A DNA stretch of 64,000 nucleotides. Origin: G965250275 sp965250275. GTDB taxonomy: Bacteria > Pseudomonadota > Alphaproteobacteria > Rhodobacterales > Rhodobacteraceae. Positions 54,236 through 62,754 of the stretch are shown one piece after another. The notes beneath the pieces were generated by a model. It saw only the letters and a program-made list of their open reading frames with translations, made no database searches and was not told the DNA's origin. Numbering within the stretch: the first letter of the stretch is position 1; every line of letters begins with the position of its first letter. The stretch spans positions 4,092,001-4,156,000 of the forward strand of contig OZ252297.1 in NCBI GenBank assembly GCA_965250275.1, written 5' to 3'. A program made the position numbers and the translations under genes.

Positions 54236-55639
54236 TCAGGCAAATATCGAAGGGTCGCAGCCTGCTGCAAACGGGCCGGCCGCTTCTATGGCGCGTGCCG
54301 CTTCAAACAGGATGTCTTCGCGATAACGTCCACTCACCAGTTGCACCCCTAGTGGTCGGTCGGTCGCGACACCTGTGGCCACCGACAAAGCCGGAACCCC
54401 CAATGCGGGCAAGCCTCGTTGAGTCAGCTGCGCTTCAAAAACCTCTGCGAATTTCTCCTCGGACCAGACATCGCTTTGCTGATCGAACGGCAGTTGCCCT
54501 GAAACCGGACAGAGCAAAAGCGCGTAGGCTTCAAAAAACAGCTCCCACTCCCGGATCAGCGTTGCACGAGATTGCAAAGCGCGCATCAGGGCATCCATGT
54601 CTGTCGGGCCTGCATCCTTGCGCATCTGTTCAAAGACGAAACGGGAATCCGGTTCATTTTCCTTGGCGATCATGTCGACTGCCGCAAACTGAGTCTCTGC
54701 CATCCAGAGTGTGGCATTGATCCGAGCCGCGTCGCGGATAGGTGGTGGTGCGACCTCTTCGACGGTCCAACCCGCCGCTTCCAAATGCTGGGCCGCTTCG
54801 GACAAGGCCGCCTGCACTTCGCTGGCGACATTCATGCCATCGGGTGCAAGGCACAGGGCAACACGCCGCTTGAAAGAGGCACCTTCAAATGGAACGGGCG
54901 CCATCCAGGGATCGCGAACATCCGGCACGGCCATCGCGCGGAAAGCCAGCTCCACATCTTCGATGCTCCGCGCGATCGGGCCAGACACCGCCATCAGCTG
55001 CGCGCCAATGAATCGGTCGGGTGCGGACGGATTCCACGCAGGAATGCGGCCCAAGGTCGGGCGAAGGCCATGAATTCCACAGGCGTAGGCGGGATAGCGG
55101 ACGGACCCGGCAATATCAGTTCCATGCCCAACAGAGCAGATGCCGCTGGCAACGGCAGAAGCCGCGCCACCTGACGATCCGCCCGGTGTGATCGCAGCAT
55201 TGCGCGGATTGAGGGTTTGACCGTGTAAGTCGTTCTTGGTGAACCAACGCAGCGAAAACGCGGGCGTGTTGGTGCGACCAACGATCACGCCTCCGGCTTT
55301 GCGCAGGTTGCCGACGACGGGATTGTCTTGCTCCGCCACAGCGTTTTTCTGCAACTTCAAACCGTTGGTCGTGGCGAACCCCGCCTGATCGACATTCACC
55401 TTCGTGGTCACCGGGACGCCCGCCAAAAGGCCCGGGTCTTCTCCGGACGCGATCTTCTGGTCCACCTTGCTCGCTGCGTCCAACGCAACCTCGGTGCAAT
55501 CCTGCACCACTGCGTTGAGAACGGGGTTCACCTCAGCCAGGCGCTCCAGGTGAGAATGCGCAACTTCGGCTGCTGAAACGTCTTTGTTTCTCACGGCCCG
55601 CGCGGTCCATGTCGCGGTCTGACGCCAAAGTTCGGCCAT
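54236..55639 (-). CDS. Amidase (amidase signature family)
   Basis: 467 residues, cytosolic. The Ser-cisSer-Lys triad is visible: Lys80 in PVTTKVNVD, the serines of TPGGSSGGAAS at 155-156, and Ser179 in AGSVRYPA. This family hydrolyses amides to acid plus ammonia. It is a single gene, convergent with the class V aminotransferase, in the same region as the hydantoinase operon; carbamoyl or amide products of ring opening are plausible substrates. GatA is unlikely because gatB and gatC are absent. Confidence 0.92.
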   Translation of the reverse strand: MAELWRQTATWTARAVRNKDVSAAEVAHSHLERLAEVNPVLNAVVQDCTEVALDAASKVDQKIASGEDPGLLAGVPVTTKVNVDQAGFATTNGLKLQKNAVAEQDNPVVGNLRKAGGVIVGRTNTPAFSLRWFTKNDLHGQTLNPRNAAITPGGSSGGAASAVASGICSVGHGTDIAGSVRYPAYACGIHGLRPTLGRIPAWNPSAPDRFIGAQLMAVSGPIARSIEDVELAFRAMAVPDVRDPWMAPVPFEGASFKRRVALCLAPDGMNVASEVQAALSEAAQHLEAAGWTVEEVAPPPIRDAARINATLWMAETQFAAVDMIAKENEPDSRFVFEQMRKDAGPTDMDALMRALQSRATLIREWELFFEAYALLLCPVSGQLPFDQQSDVWSEEKFAEVFEAQLTQRGLPALGVPALSVATGVATDRPLGVQLVSGRYREDILFEAARAIEAAGPFAAGCDPSIFA

Positions 55640-55891
55640 TGCCCCTCTCCCAACCTGTCCCTGCGAGCTTTTCCATAAGCGTCCCAGCCGGCCATAGTTG
55701 TCAAGTTATGTACGGTCTGATGTCGCTCGCACAGCTGACCGGCACAACCAGCCGCGGTCTGAGTCTTGCAGTCGGGACTGCTCAACTCACTCTCTCTGCG
55801 GTTTGTTGATCTGTGACGTCAACGGTAGGGGTTTTTTTGCCCTTTGAAACCGATATAGAACTCGTCTAGCCTGATCCGGGACGGGGGACGT

Positions 55892-58800
55892 ATGGAACAA
55901 CACGCTTATCAAGTAAGCGATCTGGACGCGTGGCTGGCGCAGTTCGGGTTCGAGCGCTATTCCCCTATTCTCGCAGAAAATGACGTTGATCTGTCCGTGC
56001 TTCCGGACCTGAGCGAGAGCGACCTGAAGGAGCTGGGATTCACGCTTGGCGATCGCAAGCGCTTCTTTCGGGCGGTTGCCACGCTCTCAGACTCAGCTGA
56101 GACAACCGGGAATGCATCCAGCGTCGTTTCAGTGCTGCATGGTGCGGCCGAGCGGCGCCAGTTGACCTACGGGTTTTGCGATCTTGTCGGGTCAACGCGT
56201 CTGGCCACAGAGCATGACGCCGAAGACATGGGGCAGATCCTGCAAAGCTACCATGCGTGCTGCCAGCAACTCATCGAACGCTGGGGCGGTCAGGTTTTGT
56301 CCATTCAGGGTGATGGCGTTTCGTTCTGCTTCGGTTTTCCGACCGCCCACGAAGACGACGCTGAACGCGCTGTACGCGCCGCGATGGAGATCGGCGAAGC
56401 CGTCCCAGAACTCCAGGTGCTGCCCGGCCTTGAATTGGGGGTGCGCGTGGGTGTGGCCACTGGCCGCGTGGTTGTCGGCGATGTGGTTGGAGACGGACGG
56501 CAAGGCAGTTCCGTCGCGGGTGCAGTCACCAGTATCCCGGCAAAACTTCAGGAGTTTGCCCCGACGAACTCCGTCGTCATTTCCGACACAACCCAACGAC
56601 TGGTCAGCGACGCGTTTGAACTGACGTTTCAGGGCGAAGAGGTTTTGCAAGAACGACAAAGCCCGGTCGCAATCTGGAAGGTGGAAGCAGCACTGGCCGT
56701 GGGGCGCTCGTTCGACGACGGGCATGCAGGCATCCTGGTTGGCCGGACCAAGGAACTGGCCTTCCTGAGTGCGCGTTGGCAACAGGCGCTCGAAGGGCGC
56801 GGGCAGACCGTCTTGCTCAGTGGCGAAGCCGGAATGGGAAAAACCCATCTTATTCACCGATTCACGTCCGGCATCGCATCGGCCGAGATGCTTCAGATCA
56901 ACTTGTTCAACGCGGCTTTTCACAACAACACAACGCTGTTTCCGGTTGTGTCTTACATGGAGCGTGCCGCGGGCCTGACGGGCAGGGAAACACGCGCCGA
57001 GCGGCGCGAGAAACTTGCAGCTTCGCTGGCTCCTCTGGAACAGATCGACCCGGAAGCTTCAGGGATTATGGGGCCATTGTTGGGAATAGAGGATACAGAC
57101 AGCAGCTCCTCATTCTCCGGCGCACAGATGAAAGTGCGCACGCTTAGCCTGCTGCAGCGCTATCTCGTTGCGCTGTCAGAAGAAAAGCCTTTGCTCGTCA
57201 TTCTTGAGGACGCCCATTGGTGTGATCCGACGACAACGGAATTCTTTACGTCCTTGATTTCGGAAGGCATCGATCAGAACAGGATCATGCTGCTGATCAC
57301 GCACAGACCGGATTTTGAGCCGCCCTGGCCGCGCAGTGCAACGCTGACGCCTCTCCGGTTCGAGCGGCTCGATCCGAAGGCCAGTGCGGATCTCGTTTGC
57401 GCGCTGCCAGCGGCAGCCGGACTGGACGATCGCGTGATCGACCGGATTGTCAAACGAGCTGATGGCGTCCCCCTTTATCTGGAAGAGCTGACCAAATCGG
57501 TCGCCGAGGCCGGAATCGAAGGCGCAAGTGATCCATCATCCCCGGATCAAAGCTTATCGGTGCCAGTCAGCCTAGCAGACTCATTGATGGCCAGGCTCGA
57601 CCGTCTTGGGACAGGTAAGACGGTTGCACAGATCGCCTCGGCCATCGGCCGCCGTTTCAGCCACGATATGCTCAGTTTCGTCGTCGACATGGACCAAAAG
57701 GACGTGACACGCGGACTGAATGAACTGGTCGGGGCAGAACTCTTCACCCGACAGGGCATGTGGCGGGACGCGATCTATATGTTCCGCCACGCTCTTGTTC
57801 AGGAGGTGGCTTATGGCAGCCTGCTCAAGAGCGAACTGAAGGGGCTGCACAGCAAGATCGCGGAAGTGTTGCAGAACTTTTTTCCAGAGCTGAACGAAAG
57901 CGAACCTGAACTTCTGGCGCAGCATTACGTTCGGGCCGAAATGCCCGGCGAAGCGATCGCCTACTTGGTGGAGGCAGGTGTGCGGGCGTTGACCCGGGCC
58001 GCCTTGGTGGAGGCGATCAACCATTTCTCTCAGGCCATTGAGTTGGTCACCCGACAGCCTCATGGCCCCGATCGGGACCGCGAAGAAGTGCAATTGCGGG
58101 TCTATCTCGGCGGTGCTCTGATCGCGGCGAAGGGCTATGCTGCACCGGATGTCTACGAAACATTCCTGACCGCATACGAGCTCTGCCGCGAACTGGACGA
58201 GCCAGCGCTTATGACCTCGGTACTTTATGGCTTGTGGGTGGTTCAACTCGCCAAGAGCGACCGCGCGGAGACCACGCGTTATGCGCAGGATCTTCTGTCT
58301 CATGCCGGCACAAGCGCGGATGCCGCAGACCGGCTGGCCGCGAACTTCGCAGACGGAATCACGCGCTTCTACAATGGCAATCTCAGCGACTCAGCACGTT
58401 GCTTTGGAAAAGTTTTTGACGACTACAGCACATCTTTGAATCCCCGCCTGATCCAGGGGTTCAGTGACGATCTCGGTCAGTTTGCCCGTGTTCAAAGTGC
58501 TTGGCTGTCCACCTTGCAAGACGATGAAGCCGCTGCCTTGCAACATGAGAAGGTAGCATTCGAAGAAGCCGCGGCCCTGGGCGATGTCATGTCCGAAGCG
58601 CGCGCCAATACGTTCGCAATGCTGTGCCGGCATGATCGCGGCGATCCCGCAGGAACACGGCAATTCGCCGAGCGCGCCATTGAAATTGCGTCAGAGCGTG
58701 TGTTTCCGTTTTGGATTGCGCTGGGGCAGTGCGGTCTGGGCTGGGCGATGGCCCGGGAGGGAGAAGCCGAAAAAGGTGTGGCGGCGATTGAGCAGGGCCT

Positions 58801-59116
58801 TGGCTTTTTCGATCTGATTGAGCAGAAGCTCCCCCTGACCTACTGGCGGTCCTACCTTGTCGAGGCGCTTTTGCTGGCAGGCGACCATGAACGGGCGCTG
58901 TCTTGGGCCAACGCGTCAATCGAATTGGCGCGCGCAAATGTGGACAGCGTTTTCGCGCCAGAGCTGCTGCGATTGAAATCCCGCGCTATTCTTGCCGGAT
59001 CCGGGGATGCCGACCTTGCCAGGCAAGTGCTGCACGAGGCAATCGAACATGCTGCTCAAAGCGGCGCAAAGCTCTATTCGAACAACGCAAAGCGCGATCT
59101 GGCGAACCTATCCTGA
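55892..59116 (+). CDS. SAM domain - class III adenylate cyclase-like - AAA ATPase - TPR protein
   Basis: 1074 residues. A SAM domain spans about 8-65. A class III cyclase-like domain spans about 88-240, with metal ligands Asp97 and Asp141 in FCDLVGST and QGDGVSF. An AAA/STAND-type ATPase spans about 282-640, with Walker A GEAGMGKT at 311-318. The C-terminal part is helical, TPR-like, to about 1060. The cyclase positions that normally hold Asn and Arg read Ser214 and Lys218, so activity may be altered or lost. GGGGGA precedes the ATG. It is a single gene, divergent from the amidase. The role is probably signalling. Confidence 0.85.
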   Translation: MEQHAYQVSDLDAWLAQFGFERYSPILAENDVDLSVLPDLSESDLKELGFTLGDRKRFFRAVATLSDSAETTGNASSVVSVLHGAAERRQLTYGFCDLVGSTRLATEHDAEDMGQILQSYHACCQQLIERWGGQVLSIQGDGVSFCFGFPTAHEDDAERAVRAAMEIGEAVPELQVLPGLELGVRVGVATGRVVVGDVVGDGRQGSSVAGAVTSIPAKLQEFAPTNSVVISDTTQRLVSDAFELTFQGEEVLQERQSPVAIWKVEAALAVGRSFDDGHAGILVGRTKELAFLSARWQQALEGRGQTVLLSGEAGMGKTHLIHRFTSGIASAEMLQINLFNAAFHNNTTLFPVVSYMERAAGLTGRETRAERREKLAASLAPLEQIDPEASGIMGPLLGIEDTDSSSSFSGAQMKVRTLSLLQRYLVALSEEKPLLVILEDAHWCDPTTTEFFTSLISEGIDQNRIMLLITHRPDFEPPWPRSATLTPLRFERLDPKASADLVCALPAAAGLDDRVIDRIVKRADGVPLYLEELTKSVAEAGIEGASDPSSPDQSLSVPVSLADSLMARLDRLGTGKTVAQIASAIGRRFSHDMLSFVVDMDQKDVTRGLNELVGAELFTRQGMWRDAIYMFRHALVQEVAYGSLLKSELKGLHSKIAEVLQNFFPELNESEPELLAQHYVRAEMPGEAIAYLVEAGVRALTRAALVEAINHFSQAIELVTRQPHGPDRDREEVQLRVYLGGALIAAKGYAAPDVYETFLTAYELCRELDEPALMTSVLYGLWVVQLAKSDRAETTRYAQDLLSHAGTSADAADRLAANFADGITRFYNGNLSDSARCFGKVFDDYSTSLNPRLIQGFSDDLGQFARVQSAWLSTLQDDEAAALQHEKVAFEEAAALGDVMSEARANTFAMLCRHDRGDPAGTRQFAERAIEIASERVFPFWIALGQCGLGWAMAREGEAEKGVAAIEQGLGFFDLIEQKLPLTYWRSYLVEALLLAGDHERALSWANASIELARANVDSVFAPELLRLKSRAILAGSGDADLARQVLHEAIEHAAQSGAKLYSNNAKRDLANLS

Positions 59117-59132
59117 GGCGCGCCGCACCCAA

Positions 59133-60116
59133 CTATGTCGGATAGAGCGAGGCAGATGTGGCCCTTTGCTTGATCAGTGACAGAACCGTATCGATGGTTG
59201 GGGTAGCGGTGTCCGTGATCCGGCCAAGTTCCTGAACCGAGCCCACCAGCGCATCGATCTCCATCGGCCTGCCCGCCTGCAGGTCCTGCAGCATCGAGGT
59301 GCGATGGGCGCCAACCGCCGCACCGCCGTCAATACGGCGATCCACGCTGATCGGGAACTTCACGCCGAGTTTCTCGCCGATGGTCTGGGCCTCGACCATC
59401 ATTGCTCGCGCAATGGCCCGCGTGCCGGGATCCGTGCAAAGGACATCGAGCGTGGCGTGAGTCAGGGCTGAGATCGGATTGAACGAAAGGTTGCCCCAAA
59501 GTTTCACCCAAATCTCGTCCCGCAGGCGCGGACGCACCGGTGCTTTCAGCCCCGCACCGGTAAGCACCTGGGAAAGAGCCGTGGCGCGGTCGGATTTGCT
59601 TCCATCTGGTTCGCCCAAGGAAAATCGGTTGCCTTCGATATGCCGGACTGTGCCGGGCTCAATCACCTCAGCAGCGGGGTACACGACACATCCCAGGACA
59701 CGATCCGGGCCAAACCCGTCCCATTGCGCGTTGCCGGGGTCCACGGTTTCAAGGCGCTTCCCCTCCAAAGGGCCTCCGATTTTATGAAAGTACCACCATG
59801 GGACACCATTCACGCCGCTGACGATTGTGGTCTGATCTCCGATCAGAGGTTGCATTGCCGGGACGACGTTTGGCACCGAATGCGCCTTGAGGGTGACGAT
59901 AACGTAATCCTGTGGTCCGAGTTCTGACGGATCGTCACTTGCCCTCACCGGCACGGTCGCCGACGTTCCCCCGTCTTCGATGAGCGTCAGACCGCTCGAC
60001 TGCATTGCGGCAAGGTGCGGTCCGCGGGCGACGAGGCTGACATCTGCCCCGGATTGCGCAAGTTTCACCGCCATGTACCCGCCGATGGCGCCCGCTCCAA
60101 ATATGCAAATCTTCAT
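59133..60116 (-). CDS. Ketopantoate reductase family protein (ApbA/PanE-like)
   Basis: 327 residues. The N-terminal NADP-binding motif is GAGAIGGY (7-14), followed by VIVTLKAHSV with a conserved lysine, and the C-terminal helical domain has KLWGNLSFNPISALT. Ketopantoate reductase makes pantoate for coenzyme A, but many roseobacters carry several family members with other 2-keto acid substrates. It lies 81 bases downstream of an acyl-CoA synthetase on the same strand and converges on the signalling gene. The specific substrate is not assigned. Confidence 0.88.
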   Translation of the reverse strand: MKICIFGAGAIGGYMAVKLAQSGADVSLVARGPHLAAMQSSGLTLIEDGGTSATVPVRASDDPSELGPQDYVIVTLKAHSVPNVVPAMQPLIGDQTTIVSGVNGVPWWYFHKIGGPLEGKRLETVDPGNAQWDGFGPDRVLGCVVYPAAEVIEPGTVRHIEGNRFSLGEPDGSKSDRATALSQVLTGAGLKAPVRPRLRDEIWVKLWGNLSFNPISALTHATLDVLCTDPGTRAIARAMMVEAQTIGEKLGVKFPISVDRRIDGGAAVGAHRTSMLQDLQAGRPMEIDALVGSVQELGRITDTATPTIDTVLSLIKQRATSASLYPT

Positions 60117-60197
60117 TCTGTGTTTCAGGTCACCATGACGGCTGGCCTGTCCTTCGTTTGAGATGATGAACGGTTCTTGGCTGGTCCAAGCACCGGG

Positions 60198-61727
60198 TCA
60201 AGCTGTCGTAGCCAGACCCAGTTTCTCTGCCATGCCGATCCGCTGCATCTTTCCGGTGGCACCTTTGGGGATCTCTTCCAGTATGACGACCTTTCGGGGC
60301 ACCTTAAAATCAGCCATTCGGGTTCCGGCAAAGGCGCGAATCTCCTGATCCGTGGTCTGGGCTCCGTCCTTCAGAACCACGGCTGCGGCCACTTCCTCAC
60401 CCAGTTTTGGGTGGGGCAAAGCAAAGGTGACGACCTGCGCGACATCCGGATGGTCCAAGAGCACGCCATCCACCTCGAGCGGGCTGATCTTTTCACCGCC
60501 CCGGTTGATGATTTCCTTCAAGCGCCCCGTCAGGTGCAGGTAACCGTCGTCGTCAAATGCGCCCTGGTCACCGGTGCGGAACCAGCGCGCACCCTCCGCT
60601 TCAAAGAAGCTGCTGGCATTGGCCGCCGGATTGCTCTCGTAGCCCGGCGTCACGTTCGGTCCGGAGATGACCACTTCGCCAGTCCCCTCGATCAGCTGAT
60701 CTTCGCTCTCATGCGCGATCCTGATTTTCGGGCCGGCCGCGACCCCGACGGCACCTGGTTTTTGCGCTCTGGGTGGTAAGGGATTTGATGCCATCTGGTG
60801 AGTGGCTTCGGTCATGCCGTACCCTTCAATCACCGGTGCACCAAACGTCCCCTGCAACGCCATCATCACCTGAGCCGGCAAAGAAGCGGACGACGACCGC
60901 AAGAACCTCAGGTTTGCCGCTGCGATCACATCTGCGTTGCGCCCCGCGCGTGACAGAATAGCCTGATGCATTGTAGGAACGGCCGTGTACCACGTTGGTT
61001 GCGCTTCTTTCATCCAGCCAAAAAACCGCAATGCATCGAAACCGGGCGCGCACCAGATCGAAGCACCCGCCGAAAGGGACGCGGCGACCGCGGCAATCAG
61101 ACCGTGGATATGAAAGAGGGGCATAACGTTTAAACAACGGTCCTGCTGCGTCAGTTCCAGCGAAACGCGAATATGCTCTGCCGACGCCGCGACATTGGAT
61201 TGCAGCAGTGGCACGATCTTGGGGCGGGATGTGGTACCGGAGGTGTGCAGGATCAGTGCAACATCATCGGGCCCCGGCTGATCCGTGTCGGTCTCGCCCG
61301 CGGCGTCGGAATCGAGCACGAACGCCCCGGACGCAGCACCCTCCGGCACGCTCAAACGGATAATGGCCATGCCTGCCTTTTTGGCGGCAGCCAATGCCGG
61401 ACCATCATAGTCTGCCATCACTACCAAAGCTTTCGCCCGAAGATCGGACAAATAGAAATCGTACTCTTCTTCCCGGTAGGCGGGGTTCAGAGGAGCGGTG
61501 GTGGCGGTCTGAGCGATTGTCACAAAAGCAGCCGCCATTTCGGGGCCGTTGGGCAGGACAATCGCGACGCGATCCCCACGCCCCACACCACAGCGATGCA
61601 AGACAGCGGCGACTTCGTCACTCAATGCGCGAAGCTGTCCATATGTGAGCCAAGCCCGCCCTGGTGCGCCCAAGGCCGGCAGGTCGTCGGGATGATCGGA
61701 GAGCAGAGCGCGCAAAGTCGTTTGCAT
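60198..61727 (-). CDS. Acyl-CoA synthetase / AMP-dependent ligase
   Basis: 509 residues from the ATG at 61727, set by AGAAGGA upstream; the frame extends to 62027 but without family content. ANL superfamily motifs are LILHTSGTTSRPKIVPL, EGYGMTEATH, GRLKEIINRGGEKISP and the catalytic lysine in KGATGKMQR. It adenylates a carboxylic acid and forms its CoA thioester. Overall it resembles the oxalyl-CoA/AAE3-like branch, but the chain length of the substrate is uncertain. It is followed by the ketopantoate-reductase-like gene. Confidence 0.9.
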   Translation of the reverse strand: MQTTLRALLSDHPDDLPALGAPGRAWLTYGQLRALSDEVAAVLHRCGVGRGDRVAIVLPNGPEMAAAFVTIAQTATTAPLNPAYREEEYDFYLSDLRAKALVVMADYDGPALAAAKKAGMAIIRLSVPEGAASGAFVLDSDAAGETDTDQPGPDDVALILHTSGTTSRPKIVPLLQSNVAASAEHIRVSLELTQQDRCLNVMPLFHIHGLIAAVAASLSAGASIWCAPGFDALRFFGWMKEAQPTWYTAVPTMHQAILSRAGRNADVIAAANLRFLRSSSASLPAQVMMALQGTFGAPVIEGYGMTEATHQMASNPLPPRAQKPGAVGVAAGPKIRIAHESEDQLIEGTGEVVISGPNVTPGYESNPAANASSFFEAEGARWFRTGDQGAFDDDGYLHLTGRLKEIINRGGEKISPLEVDGVLLDHPDVAQVVTFALPHPKLGEEVAAAVVLKDGAQTTDQEIRAFAGTRMADFKVPRKVVILEEIPKGATGKMQRIGMAEKLGLATTA

Positions 61728-62040
61728 TTTGGGTCCTTCTAACCGCCGCCTCAGTTTTTCGCCTTCACTCCGCCGCGAGTCAGGTTTTCTCACCCGACCC
61801 GTCTGTTGCACAGCTGCGCGAGGCACAAAACTAGTCCTGAACCCTGAGATCGGCAATGGGGCTTCCGCGATGCCGCAAGGGAACTGAAAGAAGGCGTAGT
61901 CCCCAAGCGGTCCATTTGGAGCTAGGGAGCGCCGCCGTATTCTGACGTAACGGCACAAATCATTTTTTCGACGCGATTTGAGGCTGATCAAATCCGCTTC
62001 CCACGGCTGATGTAGGACTCGCGCCAACAGGAGCGAACCC
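61728..62040. other. Divergent intergenic region with one inverted repeat
   Basis: 313 bases between the acyl-CoA synthetase and ABC ATPase starts. It contains the ribosome sites of both genes, an AT-rich patch around 61960-61970, and the inverted repeat at 61976-61995. No coding content or RNA gene was seen. Confidence 0.6.
61976..61995. promoter_or_regulatory. GATTTGA-N6-TCAAATC inverted repeat
   Basis: Perfect 7-base arms separated by GGCTGA, 46 bases before the ABC ATPase start. It is a candidate operator or promoter-overlapping site; no matching regulator gene is adjacent. Confidence 0.45.
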
Positions 62041-62748
62041 TTGTCTCAGATAATCTTCAAAACCGAAGGCATCACGAAGGTCTACGATACCGGCGAGGTC
62101 AAGGTGTACGCCCTCGATGGCGTGGATCTTGCGCTCTACAAGGGTGAACTGACGGTTCTGCTGGGCCCGTCTGGCAGCGGCAAGTCAACGCTTCTGAACA
62201 TCTTGGGCGGGCTGGACCACCCGACGGATGGGCGCGTGTGGTTCGATGAGACCGAACTAACCAATCTTTCCGACCGGGGCCTGACCAAGTACAGGCGCGA
62301 TCACGTGGGATTCGTGTTTCAGTTCTACAATCTGGTGCCCAGCCTGACCGCCCGCGAAAATGTTCAGCTTGTAACCGATGTGGCGCCCAATCCGATGCCG
62401 GCTCATGAGGCGCTGGACCTAGTGGGCCTGGGCAAACGGATGGATCACTTTCCATCCGAGATGTCCGGAGGTGAGCAGCAACGTGTTGCCATTGCGCGTG
62501 CTATTGCGAAACGACCGCAGATCCTGCTTTGCGACGAACCGACCGGCGCACTGGACAGCACCACCGGCGTTCAGGTGCTGGAGGTCCTGCAAGACATCAA
62601 TGAACGGTTTGGCACCACAACTGTTGTGATCACGCACAACGCGGAGATTCAGCGCATGGCCCACCGGGTCATCTTCTTTCAGGACGGCAAAATCAGCGAA
62701 ACGCGTGTGAACGCCGAACGGCTCGCACCTTCCGAGATCGTGTGGTGA
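62041..62748 (+). CDS. ABC transporter ATP-binding protein (MacB/LolD type)
   Basis: 235 residues from a TTG start with AGGAG 7 bases upstream. All ATPase motifs are intact: Walker A GPSGSGKST (42-50), Q-loop Gln94, signature MSGGEQQR (141-148) and Walker B ILLCDEPTGALD (161-172). Lack of membrane segments, and the FtsX-type permease after 6 bases, show a two-gene exporter or lipoprotein-handling system of the LolD/MacB class. The cargo is unknown. Confidence 0.92.
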   Translation: MSQIIFKTEGITKVYDTGEVKVYALDGVDLALYKGELTVLLGPSGSGKSTLLNILGGLDHPTDGRVWFDETELTNLSDRGLTKYRRDHVGFVFQFYNLVPSLTARENVQLVTDVAPNPMPAHEALDLVGLGKRMDHFPSEMSGGEQQRVAIARAIAKRPQILLCDEPTGALDSTTGVQVLEVLQDINERFGTTTVVITHNAEIQRMAHRVIFFQDGKISETRVNAERLAPSEIVW

Positions 62749-62754
62749 CACGAA

